Shown: positions 1 to 8,734 of the stretch, one piece after another | How the letters are laid out: each line of letters opens with the position of its first letter | Position numbering within the stretch: position 1 is the first letter of the stretch | DNA from: an uncultured Verrucomicrobia subdivision 3 bacterium | GTDB taxonomy: Bacteria; Verrucomicrobiota; Verrucomicrobiia; Limisphaerales; UBA11358 | Length of the DNA: 64,000 nucleotides | NCBI GenBank assembly: GCA_903872345.1 | Contig: CAIQKM010000200.1 | Location: 1-64,000 of the forward strand | Direction: 5' to 3' | Program-made: the position numbers and the translations under genes | Notes under the pieces: model-generated | Seen by the model: only the letters and a program-made list of their open reading frames with translations | What the model was told of the DNA's origin: nothing | Databases searched by the model: none

Positions 1-53
1 AGAAACGGCGGAATGTAATTGCAAATCTGGCGCAAGATGGTGAAATTGGAACG

Positions 54-118
54 GGCTGGAGCTTTTTTGAGTTGATTCATCCCTGCCGTGTGGCAGGTGC
101 AAACAAAAAACTCCAGCC
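54..118. other. Long imperfect hairpin upstream of the GH5-like gene
   Basis: GGCTGGAG at 54-61 pairs with CTCCAGCC at 111-118. The T6 run at 63-68 then pairs with the A6 run at 105-110, and an inner stem CCTGCC (82-87)/GGCAGG (92-97) closes on a 4-nt loop. The outer arm is followed by TTTT at 119-122. It could be the terminator of a gene to the left of the window or a structured leader of the GH5-like gene. The sequence does not decide between them. Confidence 0.45.
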
Positions 119-162
119 TTTTCCCTCAAATCCTGTGGGATGCCTGTGAATCAAAATCAACC

Positions 163-1704
163 ATGAGCCCCAGTATGAATTCCGAACCCAGCCAGTTCGC
201 TGGCAAAACCTTATCCTCCCAGCGCGGTATCCCAAGCCACCGAAACCGCTTGGTGGTCGTCGGCTTACTTTTTCTGCTTTGCTTGTTTCTAAATCCGGCT
301 GTCATGGCGGACTCCATAACCAACTTGGACATTCCCAAACCGCTAAGTTATCAAGCGGACTGGCGCTGGGTAAAAGGAGCCGTATTCGTCCCCACTAAAT
401 ATGTGAATGAAGCCCAGCAGTGGGACGAATATGATCCGGCTATCAATGATCGCGAGCTACATTATGCCTCGGTTTACGGATTCAACTGCGTCCGGGTCTA
501 TTTGCACTATTACATTTACCTGAAGAAAAAAGACCAGTTGCTCGCCCACATCGAAGATTTTTTGACCCGAGCGGACAAATATGGCATCAAGACCGAATTT
601 GTATTTTTTGATGACTGCTGGCACCAACCCAAACCGGAAATGCTTGCCTCGGATTACCAATATCCGGCCCCTGTTTTTGGCGTGCATAATAGCCGCTGGC
701 TGGTATCCCCCGGAGATGATGTGAAGCATCATTATGCGGATCACCGGGACCGGCTCAAGGCCTACGTCCAGGACATCGTCAAGGCCCACCTCGCCGACCC
801 GCGCATTACGTTCTGGGAAACCTGCAACGAGCCGAACGATTCGCCTGAGACCAAGCAATTGTTGCAAGATGCCTACGTTTGGGTTCATGAAACCGGCACC
901 AAGATACCGTTGACCACGACCGGCCGGGGCTTCTCTGGCGAGCCTTATTCAGATTTCAAGTCCTGGCATGAATACAGTGATTACAGCTACACCGGCACGC
1001 CGGACTCGCTGAACACCGAATGCATGAATCGCGAGGGACAAACCATTCCGGGAATTGTGGAACATTTCCAAGGCAAAACCGGTTTCATTATTTGGGAATT
1101 CGGCATTGGCCGCGACAATTGCCGGTTCACTTGGGGAGAGAACCGCCAGCATCCGCGTCCGGATGAAACGCCCAAACCCTTTCACGGGGCAGTCTATCCT
1201 GACGGCCATCCCTGGTCGGTTGACGATGTGAAGGCAATGCTGGGGGCGGAAGCCTTCACTAACGCGCCGCTGTTTGCCGTGGACTATTTCAAGGATGACC
1301 ACCTTGGCGTGGTCGCCAAGAAATCCGTCGCACCGATGATCGACTTCGACCTGGGGACGGAACGCGGCACAGGTTCACCGGACGCTTCGGCCGGCATCCC
1401 CGAGAAAAACTTCTCGGTGCGCTGGGTGGGAACGGTGCAACCGCCGGCCAAAGGTACCTATACCTTTTATGCAGACGGCGACAACCAAGTGAATCTCTAC
1501 GTAAACTCCCAGCCCGTGCTAAGTAAAAAAACTCCCGGCCGCGAAACGGTCTCCGCGAACGTTGATTTACCGGATAGCCGGCCGGTTCAGGTGCGCGTCG
1601 AGTATATCCATGCCAGTGGCGAACCAAGCCTGCATGTTTCCTGGGCAGGTCCCAGTTTGGCGCATCAAGTAATGATCCCGACTAACAATGCCAGCATCCC
1701 TTGA
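163..1704 (+). CDS. Secreted GH5-like glycoside hydrolase with C-terminal PA14 domain
   Basis: A predicted exported endo-acting glycosidase of the GH5-type TIM-barrel clan, about 513 aa from this ATG. A long basic N-region precedes a hydrophobic segment (VVVGLLFLLCLFLNP) ending near AVMA, which reads as a signal peptide. The barrel spans about residues 60-380. The acid/base candidate is E223 in WETCNEPND and the nucleophile candidate is E312 in IIWEFG. Residues about 400-505 form a PA14-like beta domain (GTYTFYADGDNQ) that may bind glycan. An in-frame GTG lies upstream at 88, but it sits in a hairpin loop and would add an atypical extension. A second ATG is at 175, and neither ATG has a clear Shine-Dalgarno, so the start is uncertain. 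The exact substrate (mannan or other beta-glycan) cannot be read from the sequence. Confidence 0.8.
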   Translation: MSPSMNSEPSQFAGKTLSSQRGIPSHRNRLVVVGLLFLLCLFLNPAVMADSITNLDIPKPLSYQADWRWVKGAVFVPTKYVNEAQQWDEYDPAINDRELHYASVYGFNCVRVYLHYYIYLKKKDQLLAHIEDFLTRADKYGIKTEFVFFDDCWHQPKPEMLASDYQYPAPVFGVHNSRWLVSPGDDVKHHYADHRDRLKAYVQDIVKAHLADPRITFWETCNEPNDSPETKQLLQDAYVWVHETGTKIPLTTTGRGFSGEPYSDFKSWHEYSDYSYTGTPDSLNTECMNREGQTIPGIVEHFQGKTGFIIWEFGIGRDNCRFTWGENRQHPRPDETPKPFHGAVYPDGHPWSVDDVKAMLGAEAFTNAPLFAVDYFKDDHLGVVAKKSVAPMIDFDLGTERGTGSPDASAGIPEKNFSVRWVGTVQPPAKGTYTFYADGDNQVNLYVNSQPVLSKKTPGRETVSANVDLPDSRPVQVRVEYIHASGEPSLHVSWAGPSLAHQVMIPTNNASIP

Positions 1705-1762
1705 AGCCTCGCGAGCATACAATAGCATCTTGGCCAATTCCAAATCCAGCATGGTGTCAAAA

Positions 1763-1794
1763 ACGCAAAATGGGGTGACCTCAGACGCAAAATG
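1763..1794 (+). promoter_or_regulatory. Operator site A: tandem ACGCAAAATG repeat
   Basis: ACGCAAAATG occurs at 1763-1772 and again at 1785-1794, a 22-bp period in the same orientation. It lies 52 nt before the ATG at 1847. A TATATT hexamer at 1822-1827 could be the -10 box. This is the same half-site found upstream of the other glycan operons in the window, here on the plus strand in front of a plus-strand operon. Confidence 0.7.
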
Positions 1795-1846
1795 GCAGTC
1801 GCCCGACAAAAAATGATCTTCTATATTCTTGGTTGTCGGTCCTGAC

Positions 1847-3061
1847 ATGAAAACAATATTTACCATCAAATGCGCATTAGCCGCGCTGGCACTGTGTTTT
1901 GCTGGTGCGACTGTTCGCTCCGACGCTGCGGAAGGATCACCGGAAGTTCCGGCTAAGGCGGTGACCACCGCCGACCTGCAGGCGGCCATTGGCCGCGCTA
2001 AAGACTTCCTTTTGGTGAATCAAAATTCAAATGGCTGGTGGTCCACGTCTGACCAACCGGCGGTGACAGGTCTGGTACTGACCGCTTTGAATCTCGATCC
2101 CGCCGAGTTTTCTCCCAATCGTTCTTCTGAGTTGAACCGGGCATATGATTTCATTCTGTCCTCGGCCAAGCCGGATGGCAGCATCCAGCGGAGCGGCATG
2201 GCGAACTACAATACGGCGCTCTGCTTGATCGCCTTGGTGTCGGCAAAAGACGACAGTTTCACCCCGGTGATAATGAATGCCCGCCGTTACTTGGCGTCAT
2301 CACAAATCGATATGGGGGGCAAAGGCACCAACGATACGCCGTTTGACGGCGGCATCGGCTATGGCAGCAAGTATCAGCATTCGGATATGAATAATACGCT
2401 GATGGCGGTTGAAGCCATGCGTCTGTCGGAAGGCGTCGGGCTTAAGCATGTACCGGTGTTAAAAGACCAAACCCTTCTTGCGGCACCGGGTCCTGACATC
2501 GATTGGAAGGCCGTCGCCCAGTTTGTTCAAAATTGCCAGAATCTGCCGGCGGTGAACTCCGCCGATTGGGTTTCCTCGGATCCCAAGGATCGCGGTGGTT
2601 TTGTTTATTATCCGGGGCGCAGCAATGCCGGCGGCGTCACTAATGCCGCGACCGGGCGCGTAGCCTTGCGCAGTTATGGCAGCATGAGTTATGGTGGACT
2701 TTTGAGTTATATTTATGCGCGGGTAGACCGGAATGATCCCCGCGTGATTGCCGTGCTGGATTGGCTGCGGGACAACTATACCATCTCGGAAAATCCCGGC
2801 ATGAACCAGCAAGGATATTATTACTACCTGCATCTGATGACCAAAGCCCTCACCGCCGCTGGCGTGGACCGGTTTAAAATGGCCGGCGGGCAGAAAGTTG
2901 ACTGGCGAAATGAGGTTGCTCGCCAGTTGCTCAAACTTCAAAAGCCCAACGGTTCTTGGTCGAATCCGGAACCGCGCTATTGGGAATCGGATCCGGTTCT
3001 GGTCACAACCTATGCCATGATGTCGCTGGAGATGCTGTCGGCCCATGCGCACCAAAAATAG
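1847..3061 (+). CDS. Exported prenyltransferase/squalene-oxidase-repeat protein
   Basis: A 404-aa protein with a clear signal peptide (MKTIFTIKCALAALALCFAG). It contains several alpha/alpha-barrel repeats of the prenyltransferase/squalene-cyclase superfamily: NSNGWWSTSDQPAVTGLVL, KPDGSIQRSGMANYNTALCL, a GGIGYGS segment and a C-terminal KPNGSWSNPEPRYWESDPV. The DxDD cyclase motif is not seen, so it is unlikely to be a terpene cyclase. Exported relatives of this kind are common and uncharacterised in Planctomycetes and Verrucomicrobia. It is the first gene of a plus-strand cluster running to 6930, with the next gene 36 nt downstream, and carries operator site A. The ATG at 1847 is preferred over an in-frame TTG at 1829 because it gives a compact signal peptide. 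Its function is unknown. Confidence 0.75.
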   Translation: MKTIFTIKCALAALALCFAGATVRSDAAEGSPEVPAKAVTTADLQAAIGRAKDFLLVNQNSNGWWSTSDQPAVTGLVLTALNLDPAEFSPNRSSELNRAYDFILSSAKPDGSIQRSGMANYNTALCLIALVSAKDDSFTPVIMNARRYLASSQIDMGGKGTNDTPFDGGIGYGSKYQHSDMNNTLMAVEAMRLSEGVGLKHVPVLKDQTLLAAPGPDIDWKAVAQFVQNCQNLPAVNSADWVSSDPKDRGGFVYYPGRSNAGGVTNAATGRVALRSYGSMSYGGLLSYIYARVDRNDPRVIAVLDWLRDNYTISENPGMNQQGYYYYLHLMTKALTAAGVDRFKMAGGQKVDWRNEVARQLLKLQKPNGSWSNPEPRYWESDPVLVTTYAMMSLEMLSAHAHQK

Positions 3062-3097
3062 AGGAAGGCAATTCAACTAGGCAAAGGACACGAAAAC

Positions 3098-3955
3098 ATG
3101 AAAAAATCAGGATTGTATTTGGTAGCGACGATGATGGCCTTGACGGCGTTAAACCCGGTAAGGGCGGAGGATAGCGCGGCCAAATCAACCGAAAAAGTCG
3201 ACGGCTTCACCGACTCGCCGATGGAACCGGCCGGTTGCTGGCATGTCCATGATTCCACCCGTCCGCAACCGCCGGTCGTGCCACCGGGGGCAACCTTCAG
3301 CCAAGGCGCCCCCGCTCCGGCCGACGCCGAAGTTCTGTTTGATGGCCACGGGTTGGACCAATGGCAAAGTGTCAAAGGCGCCCCCGCTTCGTGGAAGACG
3401 CGGGATGATTATGTGGAAACAGCCCCAAGCGGAGGTGGCATCCGCACGCGCGGCCGGTGGGCGGATTTCCAATTGCATGTCGAATGGGCCGCACCCAATC
3501 CGCCGGTTGGCAAGAGCCAGGGGCGCGGGAACAGTGGCATCCTCATCAACGATATGTATGAAATCCAAGTGCTGGATTCTTATGAGTCAAAAACTTACCC
3601 CGATGGACAGGCGGGAGCGGTTTACGGCCAGTCGCCGCCATTGGTGAATGCATGCAAACCGCCGGGGAAGTGGCAGACCTATGACATTTTATTCGAGTCT
3701 CCCCGCTGGAACGAAAAGGGGGAGTTAATCAAAAAAGCCGTGGTAACAGTGTTGCAGAATGGTTTGGTGGTGCAAAATCACTACGAGCTCGTCGGGTGCA
3801 CGGATGGCATCAACAACGCCGTGCCTTGGGTTGAACCCGCAAAATATCCCACGCCACATCCCCCGGAAGTTTTTGTCGAATTACAGGATCACCGAAATCC
3901 GGTCCGGTTCCGCAATATCTGGATTCGCTCAATGCATCTCGGTGGGAATTTATAA
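3098..3955 (+). CDS. Exported DUF1080 (3-keto-disaccharide hydrolase-like) protein
   Basis: A 285-aa protein with an N-terminal signal peptide (MKKSGLYLVATMMALTALNPVRA). A concanavalin-like beta-sandwich of the DUF1080 family starts near residue 80 with EVLFDGHGLDQWQS and continues through RGNSGILINDMYEIQVLDSY and a PPGKWQTYDILFE segment, all hallmarks of the family. Family members act in the cleavage of 3-keto-glycosides made by Gfo/Idh/MocA oxidoreductases. The gene directly precedes such an oxidoreductase by 35 nt, which supports a joint role in keto-intermediate glycoside breakdown in the periplasm. Specificity cannot be assigned. Confidence 0.85.
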   Translation: MKKSGLYLVATMMALTALNPVRAEDSAAKSTEKVDGFTDSPMEPAGCWHVHDSTRPQPPVVPPGATFSQGAPAPADAEVLFDGHGLDQWQSVKGAPASWKTRDDYVETAPSGGGIRTRGRWADFQLHVEWAAPNPPVGKSQGRGNSGILINDMYEIQVLDSYESKTYPDGQAGAVYGQSPPLVNACKPPGKWQTYDILFESPRWNEKGELIKKAVVTVLQNGLVVQNHYELVGCTDGINNAVPWVEPAKYPTPHPPEVFVELQDHRNPVRFRNIWIRSMHLGGNL

Positions 3956-3990
3956 TTTATCATCATAACCCGCTCAACTCATTTAAACTC

Positions 3991-5349
3991 ATGAACAAGC
4001 GCTTTCAAATCACTCGTCGTTCTTTTCTGGCCCGTTGCACCGCCACCGCCGCGGTTACAGGCTTGCCCCTCTGGTTTATCCAAGAGCAACTGGCCGGGGC
4101 GGCGGAGGCGCACTTGGTGGCGCCCCCGGCACCGAGTCCAAATGACCGGCCCGGCATCGCTCTGATTGGTTGCGGCGGGCAGGGCTGCGGTGACGCCCTC
4201 AATGCCTCCAATCACGGGGACATCGTGGCGGTTTGCGATGTCGACCAGAAGCATGCTGAGTCGGCGGCCAAACGATTCGCCAATGACGGCAAGACGCCAG
4301 CGGTCTATAATGATTTCCGCAAGGTCATGCAGCGCGATGACGTTCATGTCATTGTCCAGGGCACCCCCGATCACTGGCACACATTGGTGAATATTGCAGC
4401 GGCCAAGGCCAAGAAGGACATTTACGGCGAGAAGCCGCTCACCCTGACCATTGACGAAGGCAAGCATGTGGTCAAAGCGGTGCGTGACAACGGGGTGGTA
4501 TTCCAGACCGGCACCCAGCAGCGCAGTGACCAAAAGTTTCATCTCGCGTGCGAGTTGGTGCGTAACGGGCGCATCGGAAAATTGAAGCAGGTGAACGTGT
4601 TTGTCCCGGCGGGACTGCGCGAAGGTCCCTTCAAGCCGGTGCCAGTGCCCGACGGTTTTAATTGGGATTTCTGGCTGGGGCAGGCGCCGCAAGTGGATTA
4701 TCTCAAGGAGCGCTGCCACACCATGTTTCGCTGGTGGTTTGACTATTCCGGCGGTCCGGTTACCGACTGGGGGGCGCATCACAATGACATCGCCCGTTGG
4801 GCGATCGGGTTGGACGGGCCGGTGGCAGTGGAGGCTAAGGTGGTGACGGGTCCCATCGTCGGCGGCTATACCACGCCGAGCGAATTTGAGGCCACGCTTT
4901 CTTGGGCCAACGGGGTGAAGCAGGTCGTCAAGACCACGCCGGATGACGGTTGGGGCGGCTGGGTGATCAATGAAAACGGCCAGCGCAACGGCGTAAAATT
5001 TGAGGGCACCGATGGTTGGATCTGGGTCAACCGCGATGACATTGCGGCGAGCGACAAGGAAATCCTGCATACGCGCCTGCCGGACAATGCGATCCGCCTG
5101 GAGGTAAGTCATAACCACATGGGCAATTTTTTCAACGCGGTGCATTCGCGCAAAGACCCCATCAGCAACATCGAGGCCGGTCACCGGTCGGCTTCGGTTG
5201 GTCATCTGATTGTCATTGCGCTGCGTTCCGGTCGTAAGTTCCAGTGGGATCCCGAGCGGGAGATTTTCACCGGCGACGGGGCCAGCTTGGGCAACCAGCA
5301 GCTCGCGCGCGAAATGCGCAAGCCTTACGACTACAGCTTTGTGGATTAA
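3991..5349 (+). CDS. Tat-exported Gfo/Idh/MocA family oxidoreductase
   Basis: A 452-aa NAD(P)-dependent sugar oxidoreductase. The N-terminus carries a twin-arginine signal (ITRRSFLARCTATAAVTGLPL), so it is probably folded with its cofactor in the cytoplasm and then exported. The Rossmann fold starts near residue 55 with the dinucleotide motif GCGGQG at 60-65. GTPDHWH at 124-130 and the family EKPL motif at 147-150 follow, then a C-terminal alpha/beta substrate domain with SGGPVTDWGAHHND. It sits between a DUF1080 protein and an S10 peptidase in the operon preceded by operator site A. Likely reactions are oxidation or reduction at C3 of a glycoside or a glycosidase-like redox cleavage. The substrate is unknown. 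Confidence 0.9.
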   Translation: MNKRFQITRRSFLARCTATAAVTGLPLWFIQEQLAGAAEAHLVAPPAPSPNDRPGIALIGCGGQGCGDALNASNHGDIVAVCDVDQKHAESAAKRFANDGKTPAVYNDFRKVMQRDDVHVIVQGTPDHWHTLVNIAAAKAKKDIYGEKPLTLTIDEGKHVVKAVRDNGVVFQTGTQQRSDQKFHLACELVRNGRIGKLKQVNVFVPAGLREGPFKPVPVPDGFNWDFWLGQAPQVDYLKERCHTMFRWWFDYSGGPVTDWGAHHNDIARWAIGLDGPVAVEAKVVTGPIVGGYTTPSEFEATLSWANGVKQVVKTTPDDGWGGWVINENGQRNGVKFEGTDGWIWVNRDDIAASDKEILHTRLPDNAIRLEVSHNHMGNFFNAVHSRKDPISNIEAGHRSASVGHLIVIALRSGRKFQWDPEREIFTGDGASLGNQQLAREMRKPYDYSFVD

Positions 5350-5409
5350 GCAGCTCCAACGGCTGTCCAAACAACTTTTTAATCATTAGGTTCAGACTGG
5401 GTAATCTGC

Positions 5410-6930
5410 ATGAATAAATTTTTCTGTCTGGCTGCGCTGGTTCCGGCGCTGGCGCTGGGGGCGGCCGAGCCATTCAAGCCTTCCACGTCCATTACTAATT
5501 CTCCCGCCGAGACCAATCTACTGGGGGTTATTCCCGATGCGGGGCATCCGCCCGTAACGGTAACCAACACCGTGGAAATCAGCGGCGAACGGGTGACCTA
5601 TGTAGCGGAGACGGGCATGCTGCCGTTGCTGAAGCCGGATGGGACGTCGCGGGCTTCCATATTTTATGTGGCGTACACCCGTCTGGGACACCCGGGTAAG
5701 GCGCCGCGGCCGGTGATGTTTTGTTTTAATGGCGGGCCCGGCTCGGCTTCGCTGTGGTTGCACTTGGGTGCGCTGGGGCCGCGCCGGGTAAAAATGAACC
5801 AAGACGGCACCCTGCCACCGTCTCCGTTCAGTCTGGTGGACAACGAATATTCCCCCCTCGGTGCGAGCGATTTGGTTTTTGTTGACCCGGTGGCGACCGG
5901 TTACAGCCGGGCAACCAAGGAGGAAAAGGCCAAGCAATTCTTTGGCAACGACGGCGACGTGGATGCGATTGGGGAGTTTATCCGACTGTGGACCACGCGT
6001 CATGAACGCTGGCTCTCGCCCAAATATGTCCTCGGGGAAAGCTACGGGGGATTTCGGTCAGCGGGGCTGGCTTTAGATTTGAATGATCATTACGGGCTCT
6101 ATTTGGACGGTGTGGTGCTGGTATCGGGCGTGTTGGATTTTGCCACCTTGCGGCCCGACACGGGGAATGATTTGCCGTACGTGCTAATTTTGCCGGCGTA
6201 CACCGCCGCCGCCCATTTTCATCACAAGCTGCCGCCAGATTTGCAGGCAGACCGCACGGCGGCGCTGGCGGAAGCCCGGACCTTTGCGCACGGCGACTAT
6301 CTTTCCGCCTTGGAGGCGGGCAAGATGCTGACGCCAGAGCAGCGTTCGAAGGTGATCGCAGAGCTGGCGCGATTGACGGGGCTGAAGCCCCAGTTGATCG
6401 ACGATTACAATTTGCGGGTGGAGTCGGGCGTCTTTCAGAAACAGTTGCTGCACGACGAAGGCTTGGTTATCGGTTCGTATGACGCGCGGTTGACCGGTCG
6501 GGATGGGGAACCGGCCGTATCGTATGCAACCGTGGATCCGGCCGACACGGCCACGATGGGCCCCTTCTCAGCGGCGGTGAATTCCTATCTGCGGACCGAG
6601 TTGAAGTTTCAAAATGATTTGCCGTATGAAATCATTGGAAATGTAAGCCCATGGAATTTCGGGAGTCCGGACCATTATCCGAATGCCAGTCCGAAGTTGG
6701 CGACGGTTATGAACGAGAATCCCCAACTCCGGTTGCTCGTATGCGGGGGCCGGTCCGATCTGGTGTGTCCCATAGATACCATGCGCCACAGTCTGGAGCA
6801 CATGCCGTTGGCGGATGCTTACAGGACCAACATCACGTATGCGGAGTTCGAGGCGGGCCACATGATGTATATCAACCTGCCAGACTTGAAAAAACTGCAG
6901 CGGGACTTGGTGAAATTTGTGACACCTTGA
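5410..6930 (+). CDS. Exported S10-family serine carboxypeptidase
   Basis: A 506-aa peptidase of the S10 carboxypeptidase family with a signal peptide (MNKFFCLAALVPALALGAAE). The oxyanion-region motif FNGGPGSASLWLHLG lies at about 105-119, the nucleophile is S211 in LGESYGG, the catalytic Asp is probably in CGGRSDLVCP, and the His is in FEAGHMMY near the C-terminus. It is the last gene of the cluster and lies 60 nt after the oxidoreductase. An insertion sequence sits immediately downstream. The 9-bp target duplication includes this gene's TGA stop, so the coding sequence is intact. Its link to glycan use is unclear and could be digestion of glycoprotein-derived peptides. Confidence 0.9.
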   Translation: MNKFFCLAALVPALALGAAEPFKPSTSITNSPAETNLLGVIPDAGHPPVTVTNTVEISGERVTYVAETGMLPLLKPDGTSRASIFYVAYTRLGHPGKAPRPVMFCFNGGPGSASLWLHLGALGPRRVKMNQDGTLPPSPFSLVDNEYSPLGASDLVFVDPVATGYSRATKEEKAKQFFGNDGDVDAIGEFIRLWTTRHERWLSPKYVLGESYGGFRSAGLALDLNDHYGLYLDGVVLVSGVLDFATLRPDTGNDLPYVLILPAYTAAAHFHHKLPPDLQADRTAALAEARTFAHGDYLSALEAGKMLTPEQRSKVIAELARLTGLKPQLIDDYNLRVESGVFQKQLLHDEGLVIGSYDARLTGRDGEPAVSYATVDPADTATMGPFSAAVNSYLRTELKFQNDLPYEIIGNVSPWNFGSPDHYPNASPKLATVMNENPQLRLLVCGGRSDLVCPIDTMRHSLEHMPLADAYRTNITYAEFEAGHMMYINLPDLKKLQRDLVKFVTP

Positions 6931-6933
6931 GCC
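6925..6933 (+). repeat. Left copy of the 9-bp IS target duplication
   Basis: CCTTGAGCC here is repeated exactly at 8321-8329, directly flanking the two inverted repeats. The match can be read as 10 bp because the neighbouring G is ambiguous with the repeat end. The duplicated target contains the TGA stop of the S10 peptidase. Confidence 0.9.
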
Positions 6934-6952
6934 GGGCGCACCTTGACACAGT
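6934..6952 (+). repeat. IS left terminal inverted repeat
   Basis: GGGCGCACCTTGACACAGT matches the reverse complement of the right end at 18 of 19 positions. Confidence 0.9.
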
Positions 6953-7018
6953 GATTAGGATTGGGGTGTAATCGGTTCCTCATCCAACCAAGCACAACCA
7001 TCAACCTTGGGAGGAGAC

Positions 7019-8300
7019 ATGAAAGAGCAGCCCAGCGAACTGTCGTTGAAAGAACTGGAAGCGGAAGTATTGGCCGAAGGCCGGGAATGGACGCGCCAGC
7101 GTTTGCAGCAACGGCTGCAAGCCCAAGCCGAACAGGCGGGCGCGGTTTCCCCCCCTCCGGCTATCGCAGCAGCGACCCCTGACCCTGCGGACGGTCGTGG
7201 GCAAAATCACCCTGTCCGTCACCTGCGGGCGCGACCGGCAAAGCGGTAAATGGCGCTGCCCGGCGCGGGAGCGCTGGGGTTTGGGGCCGCATGCGAAGAT
7301 GATGCCGGAGTTGGAAGACCGGGTGTGCCTGACGGCCACCTTGACGGGTTCCTATGCGGCGACGGCACAAGTAACGGCCAAATGGGGCAGCGCGGTGGAT
7401 GCCGAGACCATTCGCCTCCACGTGCGGCGGGTGGGGCAGCGGGCCGAGGCGCAGGTGCAGACCCGTTTGACCGGGAAGGGTTGGGAGCAGCCAGCCGTGC
7501 AAGTGCCGGGAACCAAGCCAACCCCGTTTTCCCTGGTTATCATGATGGACGGGTGTCTGGCCCGCCAGCGGGGCACGGATTGGGGCGAATCGGCCGACCG
7601 GCCCGGCTTGGAGCGGGTGGCGTGGCGCGAAATCAAGGGGGCGGTGATTTACCGGTTGGAACAGGCCGGGCAGACGGCCGGGGGACGCGGGGTGATTGCA
7701 CAGAAGCAGGTGGTGGCCTGGCAGGGAGATCCGCAGGCATTTGGCCGGCGGGTGCAAACGGAAGCGCGGCGGCGCGGCCTGGCCAGTGCGCGGGAGGTTT
7801 TTGTGGTGGCCGACGGGGGGGGCTGGATTTGGCATATCCAGCAAGACCGGTTTGGCCAGGCCAGGGGAATGCTGGATTTTTATCATGCCAGCGAGCATTT
7901 ATGGGCGGTGGCGCGCAGTCTGCATCCGGCGGATGAAACGGCGGCCCGGGCGTGGGTGGAACCGTTGTTAAGCCAGTTGAAACACGGGCAGGAAGCGGGG
8001 GTGTTGCAAACCCTCGATAATTTGCCGGCCTGGTGCGTCGCGCAGAACCGGGTGCCGCCGCCGGAAGTGGCACGCGAACGCGCCTATTTTCAAAATCATC
8101 GGGAGCATCTTCACTATGAAGCCATGGCCGCCTTGGGTTGTCCCAATGGCAGCGGAATGATGGAATCGTTTTGCGCCCAGTTGCAAGGCCGGTTCAAACG
8201 GTGCGGCCAATTTTGGAGCCAACCCGGCATGGCGGACCTGTTGGCGTTGGAGGTGGCACGCCGCAATTTTGATTGGGACGCGCTTTGGTCCCAAAATTAA
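7019..8300 (+). CDS. ISKra4-like DDE transposase, two frames joined by a shift at C7
   Basis: The N-terminal part starts at ATG 7019 behind a strong Shine-Dalgarno (GGAGGAGA at about 7010-7017). It reads MKEQPSELSLKELEAEVLAE and stops at 7249. The catalytic part is in the +1 frame, open upstream of 7197 and ending at 8300. The conserved segment LTLRTVVGKITLSV is in the second frame, so the switch must occur around TTTCCCCCCC at 7146-7155. Candidate catalytic residues are D in IMMDGCLAR, D in VVADGGGWIW and E in SGMMESFCAQ. LDFYHASEHLW is typical of the ISKra4 group. The joined product would be about 427 aa. Either programmed frameshifting or slippage makes the full protein, or a one-base indel inactivated it. 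Confidence 0.8.
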
Positions 8301-8301
8301 T

Positions 8302-8320
8302 ACTGTGTCAAGGTACGCCC
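8302..8320 (-). repeat. IS right terminal inverted repeat
   Basis: ACTGTGTCAAGGTACGCCC is the inverted partner of 6934-6952. Confidence 0.9.
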
Positions 8321-8329
8321 CCTTGAGCC
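8321..8329 (+). repeat. Right copy of the 9-bp IS target duplication
   Basis: CCTTGAGCC is identical to 6925-6933. The remaining sequence to 8647 holds no convincing gene, only a small hairpin GGTTGC/GCAACC at 8332-8347 without a T run. Confidence 0.9.
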
Positions 8330-8647
8330 GTGGTTGCGATTGCAACCTTGCGCGTCGCGAATTAATCCTTAAACAATTCATTGAAGATTTGCCTGTGTTT
8401 ACAAAGGCCGGTTTTGATTTTTCCATTCTTCTGGAGAAAGGCCGTGGGCCCGCTGGAACGTCCATAAAGTTCAAAAATTATGGGTAGCTGCTTGTCAATG
8501 GGAGTTGGATACGAGGGGCAGAATTGCTGCGGAAATACATTAGCAAAAATCTTCTGAATATTTGGCGACAAGTTGGCGTCCAAACGAACAGATCGTGCTT
8601 ACGGATGCGTTGCGAAAGAATAAAAACACAACAAACATAGGAAAATG

Positions 8648-8724
8648 GGGTGGGGCGAACAACTTGAACTCACGGCCGGCTCATAACTTGAAGGCCGCAG
8701 GTTCGAATCCTGCCCCCGCAACCA
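8648..8724 (+). pseudogene. Degenerate initiator tRNA (tRNA-fMet) remnant
   Basis: The 3' half is well preserved: anticodon loop CTCATAA, the T arm GCAGG-TTCGAAT-CCTGC at 8697-8713, and CCCCGCA plus ACCA ending at 8724, as in initiator tRNAs. The 5' half only loosely matches (GGGGTGG, then a changed and lengthened D-arm region). The acceptor 5' strand cannot pair properly, and the anticodon stem (GCCGG against CTTGA) does not pair. It is therefore read as a pseudogene or an attachment-site relic and not as a functional tRNA. Confidence 0.65.
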
Positions 8725-8734
8725 CTTAGGTTCC

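Larger units (their letters stand above)
6934..8320 (+). mobile_element. Intact ISKra4-like insertion sequence, about 1387 bp
   Basis: The element is bounded by 19-bp terminal inverted repeats with one mismatch, at 6934-6952 (GGGCGCACCTTGACACAGT) and 8302-8320 (reverse complement GGGCGTACCTTGACACAGT). A 9-bp direct duplication CCTTGAGCC flanks both ends, which shows transposition into the spacer right after the S10 peptidase gene. It encodes one transposase in two frames. Preserved repeats and target duplication suggest a fairly recent insertion. Confidence 0.9.

Noticed and set aside
18-39. Operator-like GCGCAAGATG near the window start
   Set aside because: Only one half-site resembles the motif, and no partner is found at 21 bp. 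The nearest GCAAAT is 11 bp away.
88-162. GTG start at 88 for the GH5-like gene
   Set aside because: The codon lies in a hairpin loop and adds 25 atypical residues before an already long signal N-region. An ATG at 163 or 175 is more likely.
8332-8347. Small hairpin GGTTGC/GCAACC as a terminator of the S10 peptidase operon
   Set aside because: Short stem with no T run after it. Not reported as a terminator.
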